From positions 1 to 37,604 of the IMG/VR virus record IMGVR_UViG_3300037339_000081: a DNA stretch of 37,604 bases; one strand, given 5' to 3'. Positions 1 to 7,132 of the stretch are shown here, one piece after another. Positions within the stretch are counted from its first letter, which is position 1; every line of letters starts with the position of its first letter. Below the pieces are notes generated by a model. That model saw only the letters and a list, made by a program, of their open reading frames with translations. It was not told the origin of the DNA and searched no databases. This DNA is from a virus. Made by a program: the position numbers and the translations under genes.

Positions 1-821
1 CGCCGACGACGCGGGCGTACATCATCCGCACGTCGGACAATCCTTTCCTGCCCTCGTCCTACATCGACGACAGCAAGGCGAGGCTCGGCACCGACGAGGC
101 GATCAGCGAGAAGCTCGAAGGCGTGCGCACGGCGCGCGGTGGGCGAGTCTATGCCCGCTTCGCCCGGCAGACGCACGCTGTCGCGCCGGCCGTGGTCAAG
201 CCTGGCAGGGGCAGGCTTGCCGTCGGGTGCGACTTCAACGTGCGCGCCATGCAGTGGGTCGTGGCCGAGATCGACGACGACAGGAGAGTGGCGCACATCG
301 TCGGCGAGGTCTGCAAAGACGGCGGCACGACGACGGACGAGCACGCTGAGCGCGTGGCTGCATGGATCGGGCGCTACCTAGAGCGCACGCGCGGGCGGCG
401 CTACTCGCGCGACGAGATCGCGAAGATGCGGATCAGCGCCTACGTCGACGCCAGCGGCACGGCGCTCAAGTCGACGTCGTCGCTGTCTGACGTGCACCTG
501 CTGCTTCAGGCGGGCTTTCGGCCGGTGCATGGGTCGCGCAACCCGCCGGTCAGGGATCGCGTGAACACGTTGAATTGCCTGTTCCGCGACCGCAGGATCA
601 CCGTCGACGGCGAGGCGTGCCCGACGCTGATTAAGGCGCTTGAAACGCAGGCTTACGACAAGAGCGGCGAGCCTGAGAAGAAGACCGGCGCCGCCGACGT
701 CAGCCACATCGTCGACGCGCTCGGGTATCTCGCGCACTGGCAGTGGCCCGTCGACCGGCCGGGCGTGGCGTCGACGGTGCGCGCGTCAAGCATGGTCGAC
801 GAGTGGGGCGCCGTTGGGTAG
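1..821 (+). CDS. terL: Terminase large subunit, C-terminal part (partial at window start)
   Basis: This is the nuclease half of the DNA-packaging motor; the reading frame is open from base 3 to the stop at 819-821. It continues the gene that runs off the other end of the window at 37604, which supplies the ATPase half. Joined at the repeated junction the protein is about 445 residues, normal for TerL. The RNase H-like nuclease domain shows GCDFN with its Asp (about residue 250 of the joined protein), a YVDASG strand, and near the C terminus HIVDALGYL with a likely metal-binding Asp. Bases 1-146 differ from the matching copy at 37332-37477 mostly at third codon positions and change only about three amino acids, so both copies are functional strain variants. 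The 50-bp gap after the stop carries a possible promoter. Confidence 0.9.
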   Translation, partial: PTTRAYIIRTSDNPFLPSSYIDDSKARLGTDEAISEKLEGVRTARGGRVYARFARQTHAVAPAVVKPGRGRLAVGCDFNVRAMQWVVAEIDDDRRVAHIVGEVCKDGGTTTDEHAERVAAWIGRYLERTRGRRYSRDEIAKMRISAYVDASGTALKSTSSLSDVHLLLQAGFRPVHGSRNPPVRDRVNTLNCLFRDRRITVDGEACPTLIKALETQAYDKSGEPEKKTGAADVSHIVDALGYLAHWQWPVDRPGVASTVRASSMVDEWGAVG

Positions 822-832
822 CCTTGACGGCC

Positions 833-846
833 TGCGCTTACATAAC
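833..846 (+). promoter_or_regulatory. Shared intergenic 14-mer TGCGCTTACATAAC upstream of portal
   Basis: The 14-mer lies in the short gap between terminase and portal, ending 25 bases before the portal ATG. The identical 14-mer recurs at 3771-3784 ahead of the scaffold gene, and a related TGCTACATAA is at 11861-11870. TACATA could act as a -10-like element, with TAGGCT at 860-865 as a weak Shine-Dalgarno or an alternative -10 (CTTACA at 837-842, 17-base spacer). The function is inferred only from recurrence and position. Confidence 0.45.
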
Positions 847-871
847 CGCCGCAGCGTGGTAGGCTTGGCGC

Positions 872-2419
872 ATGCTCACGCTGAACGCCGCATCCGACGC
901 CATGATCGAGCAGATCCGAGAAGACGCCGGGGTGTGGACGCCCGATCAGCTGTCCGATTTGCTGACCATCGGTCGACGCCAGCGCGCCGCAGACTACGAC
1001 GTCGTCGTCGCTGGGCTGGCGCGGCGGTACAGCGGCGATCAGCAGATCATTGTGCGCGAGGCGATGCGCAAGGCCTACCCGCGCACCGGCGACAAGATGC
1101 CGATCGACCCAATCAACTGGCTGCGCTTCTTCGCGCGACAGGACTCCGGCGTCTACATGACGCCAGCGACGCGCGCCCTCGTCGACGTGGCGACGGGCGA
1201 GCAACTGGCCGAGGACGACCCGCGCGCCGAAGCCTTTGCCGACGCGCTTGAAGACCTTGCGCTCGACGTCGTCATGCCTGAGGTCGAGCGTCGCGCGGCC
1301 ACGGGCGTGCGGGCTTCTGCGGTGCTCGTGGGCTGGCGCAAGGTCGCCGACGAGCAGGAGCCCGTGGCGCACATCTACTGGCCCCACGACGTCGTCACCA
1401 TCGCGCATCCATCGGCGCCAGACGAGGACGAGGCGTTTTGGTTTGTCGCGTTGCGGCAGGCGACGGAGCAGACCGCTTCGTCGTCGCCGGTGTGGTGGGT
1501 CTGGTCGCGTGAATTCGTCGAGGATGCGCAAGGCAACGTCGCGTCGTTCTCGCCGTGGTCGCATCGTCGCGTGAGCGAGGACGGCAAGGTGCAGACGGCG
1601 TCGGAGTCGTATCCTGGCATCCTGCCCGTCGCGTTCCTTCGCACGGAGCCGGGCAATGGCGGCTGGTGGCCTGCGCCCGATCGCGACGTGTCGGTCAACG
1701 TCGACACGCTAAACGTGTCGCGATCGAATCGGCAGCACGTCGTCAACATGCAAGCGCACGCGCAGGCGGTCTACAGCGGCACCATGCGCGAGACGAGCGA
1801 GCTCGTCGGCGGTCCCGACGCGGTGATCCACGTCGGCAACGGCGAGGTCCTGCAATACCTGACGCCAAGCGCCGACCATGCCGCGATCCAGATTAGCGCC
1901 ACGCGCGACTTGCAAGAGCTCGGCGTCTCGCGCGGCAACAGCCCCGACGCCTACGCCGTCGAGCCTGGCGCGCCACAGTCGGGCGTGTCGCGGTTGATCG
2001 CGAACGCGCCGCATGACCAACGCATCTCCGAGATGCGCCCGATCTTCATCGACTTCGAGGAATCGGAGCTCCTACCGATCGTGCTCGACGTGCTCACGCA
2101 CTTCTCGCCCGAAGCGCCCGCGTCGTTTGAGGGCGTCTACCCCGTCGTCACGATGGGCACGGCGAAGGTCTACGAGGACGACGCGGCGAAGACGCAGCGC
2201 GTGCTTGACCTGCTGACTGCCAAGATCATCGACGAGGCCGACGCGCGCGTCATGCTTGGCCTGTCGTCGTCGCGCGACGATGCGCTGGCGTACCTCGCGC
2301 AGAAGCAGCAGGCCGCGGCACCTGCGACGCGCCTCGCTGGCGTGGTCGCTGGCCCGTCGCCGTTTACGGCGCCGCGTGAGACGTCTGCCGGCGCCGCAGT
2401 GACCGAGGCCGAAGAGTGA
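872..2419 (+). CDS. Portal protein
   Basis: This 515-residue protein is the likely dodecameric portal through which DNA is packaged and to which the tail joins. It is called from position directly after terminase and before a MuF-like gene, from its size, and from portal-like features: a mixed alpha/beta N-terminal part and a C-terminal helical region with the phrase DEADARVMLGL near residue 455, as in many portal C termini (residue selection for protease or lattice position is not visible). No enzyme motif is present. The ATG at 872 is preceded by TAGG eight bases upstream. The next gene starts at a GTG overlapping this stop (GTGA), so the two are translationally coupled. Family assignment comes from pattern memory and context, not a search. 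Confidence 0.75.
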   Translation: MLTLNAASDAMIEQIREDAGVWTPDQLSDLLTIGRRQRAADYDVVVAGLARRYSGDQQIIVREAMRKAYPRTGDKMPIDPINWLRFFARQDSGVYMTPATRALVDVATGEQLAEDDPRAEAFADALEDLALDVVMPEVERRAATGVRASAVLVGWRKVADEQEPVAHIYWPHDVVTIAHPSAPDEDEAFWFVALRQATEQTASSSPVWWVWSREFVEDAQGNVASFSPWSHRRVSEDGKVQTASESYPGILPVAFLRTEPGNGGWWPAPDRDVSVNVDTLNVSRSNRQHVVNMQAHAQAVYSGTMRETSELVGGPDAVIHVGNGEVLQYLTPSADHAAIQISATRDLQELGVSRGNSPDAYAVEPGAPQSGVSRLIANAPHDQRISEMRPIFIDFEESELLPIVLDVLTHFSPEAPASFEGVYPVVTMGTAKVYEDDAAKTQRVLDLLTAKIIDEADARVMLGLSSSRDDALAYLAQKQQAAAPATRLAGVVAGPSPFTAPRETSAGAAVTEAEE

Positions 2420-3255
2420 GCGGCGCAGACGCGGCTGGCCCCGTCGCCGACAGCGCGATCGCGGACCTGCGCGCGGTGCGCGATGGCTTGCAGCGCGATC
2501 TGCTGCGGGTGCTGCTGCAACTCGACACCGAGCCTGGGGAGGATTCGCTTGTCCGACGACAGGGACAAACCGCCGTCGCCGTCTATCGACAAGTCGAGCG
2601 ACGTCTGGCGTCGCTGGGCGATGAAATTGCGAGCGTCGCGGGCGCGCGTGCTGTCGAGGCGGTTGCGGCGGTCGTCGGCGCACCTCCGTCGACGCTACCC
2701 CTCGACGTCAGAGCCGAGCTAGACCAGATCGTGAACGGCCAGATCGGCGACGTCGTCGCCGTCTTCCGCGCCGCAAACGACGAGATCCGCCAAGCCGTCG
2801 CGCGCGGCATCACGACGGGCGGCAGTCTCGCCGATCTTGTGTCGGCGGTGTCCGATCGGATGGACGTCACCTTTCGCCAAGCGCAGGCCGCGGTGGATGC
2901 GGCGGTCATGGCCGCTGGTCGGCGCGCCGTCGTCTCGATCGCGCTTGACGTCGAGGAAGACACCGACGAGCAGATGGTCTTCGTCTACGTCGGGCCGCGC
3001 GACGCGAAGAATCGGCCTTTCTGCCGTCAATGGGTCGGCAAGGCTGTGGTCGACCCGCGCAAGCTCGACAACGGACAAGACCTGCCCGTCGAGGACTACT
3101 GCGGCGGGTACAATTGCCGCCACTCGTGGGCGCCTACGCCGATCCCGCTCGCCATCGAGAACGGGTATCGCATTTACGACGAGACGGGGGCCGACGTGAC
3201 CGACAGCTTCCGCGCGCGTATGCTTGAGGCATCTACCGTCGTCGACGTGGAGTGA
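2416..3255 (+). CDS. MuF-like minor head protein
   Basis: A 279-residue protein of the phage Mu gpF-like head morphogenesis group, which sits inside the capsid near the portal. The C-terminal third has the family's hallmark Cys/His cluster: RPFCRQWVGK around residue 200, then DYCGGYNCRHSWAP about 30 residues later. The N-terminal two thirds are predicted helical. The start is the GTG at 2416, overlapping the portal stop by four bases. The end of this gene overlaps no alternative start; the next gene begins at the ATG at 3260, five bases after the stop. The role is inferred from motif and synteny (portal, MuF, scaffold, capsid). Confidence 0.75.
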   Translation: MSGADAAGPVADSAIADLRAVRDGLQRDLLRVLLQLDTEPGEDSLVRRQGQTAVAVYRQVERRLASLGDEIASVAGARAVEAVAAVVGAPPSTLPLDVRAELDQIVNGQIGDVVAVFRAANDEIRQAVARGITTGGSLADLVSAVSDRMDVTFRQAQAAVDAAVMAAGRRAVVSIALDVEEDTDEQMVFVYVGPRDAKNRPFCRQWVGKAVVDPRKLDNGQDLPVEDYCGGYNCRHSWAPTPIPLAIENGYRIYDETGADVTDSFRARMLEASTVVDVE

Positions 3256-3259
3256 CGTC

Positions 3260-3760
3260 ATGGGCATCGAGATCACAAAGCGTGGGCGCATGCCGAAATT
3301 CAACGCCGAGGGGATCGCACGCGAGATCCAACGATTCGCACCTGGTGCCATTATCGAGCGCACCGGGCGCGGGCTTGACCTCAAGGGCAAGCCGTTTGCT
3401 GCCTACTCGCCGCGCTACCGTAATCGGCTCAAGCGCATGGGCGAAGACCCTAAGGTCGACCTGCGCCTGTCGGGTGGCTTGCTCAATTCGGTCAAGGCGC
3501 GCGACGCGCTGCTGCGCGCCGACTCGGTCGAGGTCACGATCGCACCCGACACCGGCACGTCGCCGGTGTGGAAGGCAAAGGCGGGCGGCAAGCGCCGCGA
3601 GCAGGGCAAGCGGTCGGCTAAGCAGTCGCCGCCGCACAACATCGTCGGATATTGGCTGCACTTCGGCTCGCCGACGATGCGCGCGCGCCCGTGGATGGGC
3701 CTCGACCCGACGCAGGAAGAGTATTTGCGCAAGCGCATCGCGGCGATCATGTGGAAGTGA
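3260..3760 (+). CDS. Virion morphogenesis (Mu gpG / HK97 gp10-like) protein
   Basis: A basic 166-residue protein. The central phrase RTGRGLDLKGKPFAAYSPRY followed by DLRLSGGLLNSVK resembles the phage virion morphogenesis or tail-completion family (Mu gpG / HK97 gp10 type), in which 'L.LTG.L..S' precedes a C-terminal beta region. Its location between the MuF-like gene and the scaffold fits a head or neck assembly role. The ATG at 3260 is preferred over the in-frame upstream start at 3224 because that one would overlap the MuF gene by 30 bases, while 3260 follows GGAG (3249-3252) at normal spacing. Confidence is moderate because the family is divergent. Confidence 0.55.
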   Translation: MGIEITKRGRMPKFNAEGIAREIQRFAPGAIIERTGRGLDLKGKPFAAYSPRYRNRLKRMGEDPKVDLRLSGGLLNSVKARDALLRADSVEVTIAPDTGTSPVWKAKAGGKRREQGKRSAKQSPPHNIVGYWLHFGSPTMRARPWMGLDPTQEEYLRKRIAAIMWK

Positions 3761-3770
3761 CCACCCGCGT

Positions 3771-3798
3771 TGCGCTTACATAACGACCGCTGTAGGAT
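3771..3798 (+). promoter_or_regulatory. Candidate promoter ahead of scaffold/capsid genes
   Basis: The 14-mer TGCGCTTACATAAC (3771-3784) is identical to the one before the portal gene. A sigma70-like reading is TTGCGC (3770-3775), 17 bases, TAGGAT (3793-3798); TAGGA may alternatively serve as the Shine-Dalgarno for the ATG at 3805. A dedicated promoter here would help drive abundant scaffold and capsid synthesis. This is a prediction from sequence only. Confidence 0.45.
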
Positions 3799-3804
3799 CA
3801 AAGC

Positions 3805-4482
3805 ATGACGACCACCTCCGCCCCTGAGGGCGCGCCTGTCTCCCCCGCGCCGGCCGATGCCGGCAGCAACGCTTCGCCGGCCGTCGACGCCGTCGAGGAC
3901 CTTGCCGCACTGCGCGCCGCCGCCGCCGAATTGGCCGCGCTGAAGGCTGAGGGCGCCGCTGCGCGCAAGGCTGACCGCGACGCGCGCAAGCGTGCACAGG
4001 AAGAGGCCGAGAAGGCTGGCGAGCTCGCCAAGGCCCTCGACGCCGCGAAGTCTCGCCTTGCGGAGCTTGAGGCCGTCGAGCCCATGGCACAACGCTGGCG
4101 CGCCCATGAAGAGGCCGAGGTCAAGCGCCTCGACGCTGAAGCCGCCGCGCTGCCCGACGCCGTGCGCGCGCTGTACGCCGATGCGCGCGACGTCGAAGCC
4201 AAGAGCAAGATCCTCGCTGCCTTCCGCGCGGCTGGTGGCTCGACGGCGCCGGCCAAGTCAGTGGCCTCGCCGCCCGCACTCGGCGCGCCGCCTGCCGTCA
4301 CCGTCGTCGACGTCGAAGCGGCGCTGGCCGACCCGACGGGCAAGCGGCTGGCTGAGATCAAGGCGCGCGACCCTGGCGCCGTGTCGCAGTTTTTCTCTTC
4401 GCTGCTGGGCAAGCGTGCCGGCAGCACTTCCCTTGGCGTCGGGCGGTTCTCTGCCCGCCCGACCAAGGCGCCGAACGCCTAA
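3805..4482 (+). CDS. Scaffolding protein (predicted)
   Basis: A 225-residue, Ala/Glu/Lys-rich protein. An acidic Ala/Pro-rich N terminus is followed by a long coiled coil at about residues 35-135 with many charged heptad-like repeats (for example KAEGAAARKADRDARKR), then a flexible linker and a compact basic C terminus. This composition, and the position immediately before the major capsid gene, is typical of phage scaffolds, which template procapsid assembly through a basic C-terminal hook and are then expelled or degraded. No protease domain is visible. The ATG at 3805 lies seven bases after TAGGA. Confidence 0.7.
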   Translation: MTTTSAPEGAPVSPAPADAGSNASPAVDAVEDLAALRAAAAELAALKAEGAAARKADRDARKRAQEEAEKAGELAKALDAAKSRLAELEAVEPMAQRWRAHEEAEVKRLDAEAAALPDAVRALYADARDVEAKSKILAAFRAAGGSTAPAKSVASPPALGAPPAVTVVDVEAALADPTGKRLAEIKARDPGAVSQFFSSLLGKRAGSTSLGVGRFSARPTKAPNA

Positions 4483-4512
4483 CGCGCTCACAGCGCCTGA
4501 AAGGACATCATT

Positions 4513-5520
4513 ATGGCCGTCTCTTCGTCCACCACCGTCGCCAACTGGCTCCTCTCCGAGGTTATGTCGCAGATCGCGCTTGACCCGCTCCGCGGCAAGT
4601 ACGTCCTGCTTCCCTTTCTCAATATGGCCGACATCAGCGGTCAGGCCACCAAGGTCCGCAAGATCCGCAAGAAGAACGCAATCGCCGCCGCTGTCGACGA
4701 CAGCGAGGGCGTTGCTTTCAGCAACCCGGCCACCCTTGGCGTCGCGTCGAATATCTCGATCACGCCGTCGACGAAGGTGCAGGGCGTTCAGCTCACCGCT
4801 GAAGCCATTGAGCTTGCGCTGCCGGGCGTGCCGCGCGCGCAGGTCGTGCAGGCCATCCAGTCGGGCAATCCCGGCGCGCTGCCGCTTGTCCGTGACGCGA
4901 TGGTCGAGATTCTGGAGTCGCATTACCTGCGCGCCGAAACCGACGCGCTGGCGCTTTTCTCGGGTCTGTCTGAGTCGGCGTCGTCCTCGGGTGCCAACCC
5001 GACTGCCGCGCCGCTGAGCTTCGCCACGCTGCTCGATGCGTTGATGAAGCTGCTCGACAACAACCCCGCGTCGGAAGACCTCGTCTACGTGCTCGACGAA
5101 GTCGGCGTCGGCGACCTGCGCACGCTGGCTGCCAGCGGCTCGGGCGCCGCGCTGTCGACGATCTTCTCGTCGGGCGTGGGCGATTTGGCGTTCTTCAACC
5201 ACCGCCCCGATGCGTCGCGCAACGGCTTCCGCGGCAGTTTCGCCGGCATCCCGATCTACGCCGCGAACAAGGCCGTCATGGCGACCGCGAACACCGGCGC
5301 GGCCGACCGCGTCGGCGCGCTGATCGTGGCTGGTCGTGGCGAGACGGGCGCGCCTGGCAGCGTCCGCGGCTTCGCCGAGATGACCGAGCGTTTCGAGCCG
5401 TCGCTGGGCTTTCAGTACGACCTTGCCGACGACACGCTGCTTGCGGTGGGTCGCTGGTGCTGGGCTGTCGGTGAGCACACCGACGAGCACGGCGTGAAGA
5501 TCATCTACGACAAGACCTGA
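4513..5520 (+). CDS. Major capsid protein
   Basis: A 335-residue protein, the likely HK97-fold shell subunit. Support comes from position after the scaffold, size, a strong AAAGGA Shine-Dalgarno (about 4499-4504) before the ATG, and a strong terminator directly after it, the usual arrangement for the most abundant virion protein. The sequence has a helix-rich centre (EAIELALPGV, LVRDAMVEILESHYLRAE; spine-helix-like) and a C-terminal beta-rich part ending in GRWCWAVGEHTDEHGVKIIYDKT-like strands. It contains the capsid-like phrase FRGSFAGIPIYAANK. The assignment rests on context and general pattern rather than a diagnostic motif. Confidence 0.8.
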   Translation: MAVSSSTTVANWLLSEVMSQIALDPLRGKYVLLPFLNMADISGQATKVRKIRKKNAIAAAVDDSEGVAFSNPATLGVASNISITPSTKVQGVQLTAEAIELALPGVPRAQVVQAIQSGNPGALPLVRDAMVEILESHYLRAETDALALFSGLSESASSSGANPTAAPLSFATLLDALMKLLDNNPASEDLVYVLDEVGVGDLRTLAASGSGAALSTIFSSGVGDLAFFNHRPDASRNGFRGSFAGIPIYAANKAVMATANTGAADRVGALIVAGRGETGAPGSVRGFAEMTERFEPSLGFQYDLADDTLLAVGRWCWAVGEHTDEHGVKIIYDKT

Positions 5521-5530
5521 GAATGACGAC

Positions 5531-5566
5531 GAGAGAAGGGGGCCACCCGGCCCCCTTCTCTCTTTG
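5531..5566 (+). terminator. Rho-independent terminator after the major capsid gene
   Basis: A perfect 14-bp stem GAGAGAAGGGGGCC / GGCCCCCTTCTCTC with loop ACCC (5545-5548) is followed by TTTGCTTT. It begins 11 bases after the capsid stop, so it should end most capsid transcripts and lower expression of the genes downstream. Confidence 0.85.
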
Positions 5567-5591
5567 CTTTCCCTCGATTGAGGCGCGACCG

Positions 5592-6050
5592 ATGAAGAGA
5601 ACAATCAAACTCCGCAGCATCAAAGACGTCCACGTCGTCGATTTTGTCGACGCGGGTATCACACGCGAAGGCGAGCCCACTGGCCAGCGTCAGGCGCTTG
5701 CGCGCGTGCTTGGCAAGAGGATCGAGGTCGACGGCAAGATGCTGCCCGTTTTCCTCGTCGACAGCGTCGGCGCGTGGGAGCTTCGCCCGACAGAGCGCCT
5801 CCCCGACGGCGACGAGTGGCAGCGATTTGAGGAAGACACAATCCGACGAGAGCATCCCGACCACATGATCAAGCGTTGGGAGGAAGCGCGCGCGAAATTC
5901 ATCGGCGCCAGCGTTGAGCGTCGACGTCAGGCAGAAATCCAGCTGGAGCAGCAGACCGGCGCCGAGGTAGCCAAGGGCATTCAAAGCATGGTAAAAGCCC
6001 TGGCGCAGCAAGCGGCGACGACGCCGACCAAGGGAGGCCAGCGTGTCTGA
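5592..6050 (+). CDS. Hypothetical protein, possibly head-associated
   Basis: I do not recognise this 152-residue protein. It has a beta-rich N-terminal half (MKRTIKLRSIKDVHVVDFVD) and a charged helical C-terminal half, likely coiled coil at about residues 95-140 (WEEARAKFIGASVERRRQAEIQ). The ATG at 5592 is chosen because the upstream in-frame start at 5523 would read through the terminator hairpin. The next small gene overlaps its end by eight bases. It lies between capsid and other structural genes, so a head-related or assembly role is inferred. Confidence 0.6.
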   Translation: MKRTIKLRSIKDVHVVDFVDAGITREGEPTGQRQALARVLGKRIEVDGKMLPVFLVDSVGAWELRPTERLPDGDEWQRFEEDTIRREHPDHMIKRWEEARAKFIGASVERRRQAEIQLEQQTGAEVAKGIQSMVKALAQQAATTPTKGGQRV

Positions 6051-6189
6051 CGTCAAGCCCGCCACCGTCGACAAAGCGGCGGAACAAATCAAGAAGAACA
6101 ACCCCTCAATCTCCTCGGAAAAAGCGCGAGCGATTGCCCGCGAATCCGCCGAGCGCATCAACCGCCAGCGCCGCGAAAGCGGCAAGTAA
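6043..6189 (+). CDS. Small basic hypothetical protein (48 aa)
   Basis: GTG at 6043 is preceded by a good Shine-Dalgarno AAGGGAGG (6030-6037), and the frame ends at TAA 6187-6189. The product is a 48-residue lysine/arginine/alanine-rich helical peptide (starts MSDVKPATVDKAAEQ, ends RRESGK). It overlaps the end of the preceding gene by eight bases and is followed after 12 bases by the next gene, so it fits a tightly packed operon. Function is unknown; many phages carry similar tiny helical proteins beside capsid genes. Confidence 0.6.
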   Translation: MSDVKPATVDKAAEQIKKNNPSISSEKARAIARESAERINRQRRESGK

Positions 6190-6201
6190 CAGGAGGATTC
6201 A

Positions 6202-6705
6202 ATGTCTCTCGCAGCATTCAACACCGGCGGCACGCCGATCGCTCTCGTCGCGCAGATCAACGACGGCACCGGCGAGACGATCACCGTCGCCGCCGCGGCC
6301 ACGCCGCAGGCCATCCTGAGCGCCACGCTTTACACGGCCGTGAAGAACAACAGTGGCAGCACCCTGTCCTTCGCCGGCACGACTGGCGTCGTCACCGTCG
6401 CGCAGCCCGCGGCGATCGGCGACTATGAGGTGCTTGCTGTCGTCGGCGACGGCATCGGCACGAACAGCGCCGTGATCGACGTCGAAATCTGGGCCAGCGT
6501 CGGCGGCGCCGCGAAGGCGCAGATCGGCACCGGCTCGCGCAAGACCGAGCTGGCGACGGCGTCGCGTATGGGCATGCCCGCCGCCTACGCCGTCTTCAGC
6601 CCCACCGCCGTCGGCGACACGGTCGAGGCGCGCGTGCGCGTCGGAACCAACGGCCACGCGCTCACGCTGCGTGACTTCTCGCTGATCGTCCGCAAGATCG
6701 GTTGA
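6202..6705 (+). CDS. Putative virion structural / capsid decoration protein
   Basis: A 167-residue, beta-rich, low-charge protein with Ala/Thr/Val/Gly runs. It has a strong Shine-Dalgarno, AGGAGG (6191-6196), before the ATG. It contains alternating hydrophobic strands (LYTAVKNNSGSTLSFAGTTGVV, VIDVEIWASVGG) and no catalytic motif. The pattern resembles immunoglobulin-like or jelly-roll virion proteins, and the location after the capsid gene suggests decoration or a head accessory. Family not recognised. Confidence 0.55.
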   Translation: MSLAAFNTGGTPIALVAQINDGTGETITVAAAATPQAILSATLYTAVKNNSGSTLSFAGTTGVVTVAQPAAIGDYEVLAVVGDGIGTNSAVIDVEIWASVGGAAKAQIGTGSRKTELATASRMGMPAAYAVFSPTAVGDTVEARVRVGTNGHALTLRDFSLIVRKIG

Positions 6706-6730
6706 ACCGAACTAGCCCGAGGGTGAATCA

Positions 6731-7132
6731 ATGAACCGCAAGATCCTTGTCTCCATTGTCGCCCTCGGGCTTCTCGTCGCTGGTGGCGTGCTGGCGTGGT
6801 CGCCGGGCGCCGTCGTCGAGGCCGTGCGCAACGGCGTTACGTCGGTCGGGCCGAGTTTCCCGCGTCATGAACGCGTTACCTGCGACACCACCGCTGGTGG
6901 CGTTGAAATCAAGCCGTCGGGCGGCTTGCAACTTGTCAGCTACGAATGCAAGAGCGCCGGCACCGTCTTCGTCGGCTCGACGACGGGCGCGGGCTCGGCG
7001 TTGACGACCGCAAACGGCGTGGAATTCGCCAGCGGCGACCGCTTCGGCTCCAACGTCCAGCGCCCCGAGCGGTGCATTGTCACCGCCGGGACGACGGTGC
7101 TGTCGTGCCGCTTTCTGGTGACCGCGTGGTGA
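6731..7132 (+). CDS. Exported or membrane-anchored Cys-containing protein
   Basis: A 133-residue protein with an N-terminal signal anchor: MNRK followed by about 20 hydrophobic residues (ILVSIVALGLLVAGGVLAW). The rest is a small beta domain with four Cys (RVTCD, YECKS, ERCIV, LSCRF), spaced as two likely disulphide pairs. Cys pairs behind a signal sequence suggest it works outside the cytoplasm. It overlaps the next gene by four bases (GTGA at 7129-7132). The same start pattern, MNR plus a hydrophobic stretch, recurs in the gene at 9312. Function unknown. Confidence 0.6.
   Translation: MNRKILVSIVALGLLVAGGVLAWSPGAVVEAVRNGVTSVGPSFPRHERVTCDTTAGGVEIKPSGGLQLVSYECKSAGTVFVGSTTGAGSALTTANGVEFASGDRFGSNVQRPERCIVTAGTTVLSCRFLVTAW

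Noticed and set aside
824-829. TTGACG as -35 of a portal promoter
   Set aside because: There is no -10-like hexamer 16-18 bases downstream; TACATA lies too close.
4258-5604. Long minus-strand open frame opposite the major capsid gene
   Set aside because: GC-rich DNA produces long antisense frames; the capsid frame on the plus strand has the ribosome site, gene context and terminator.
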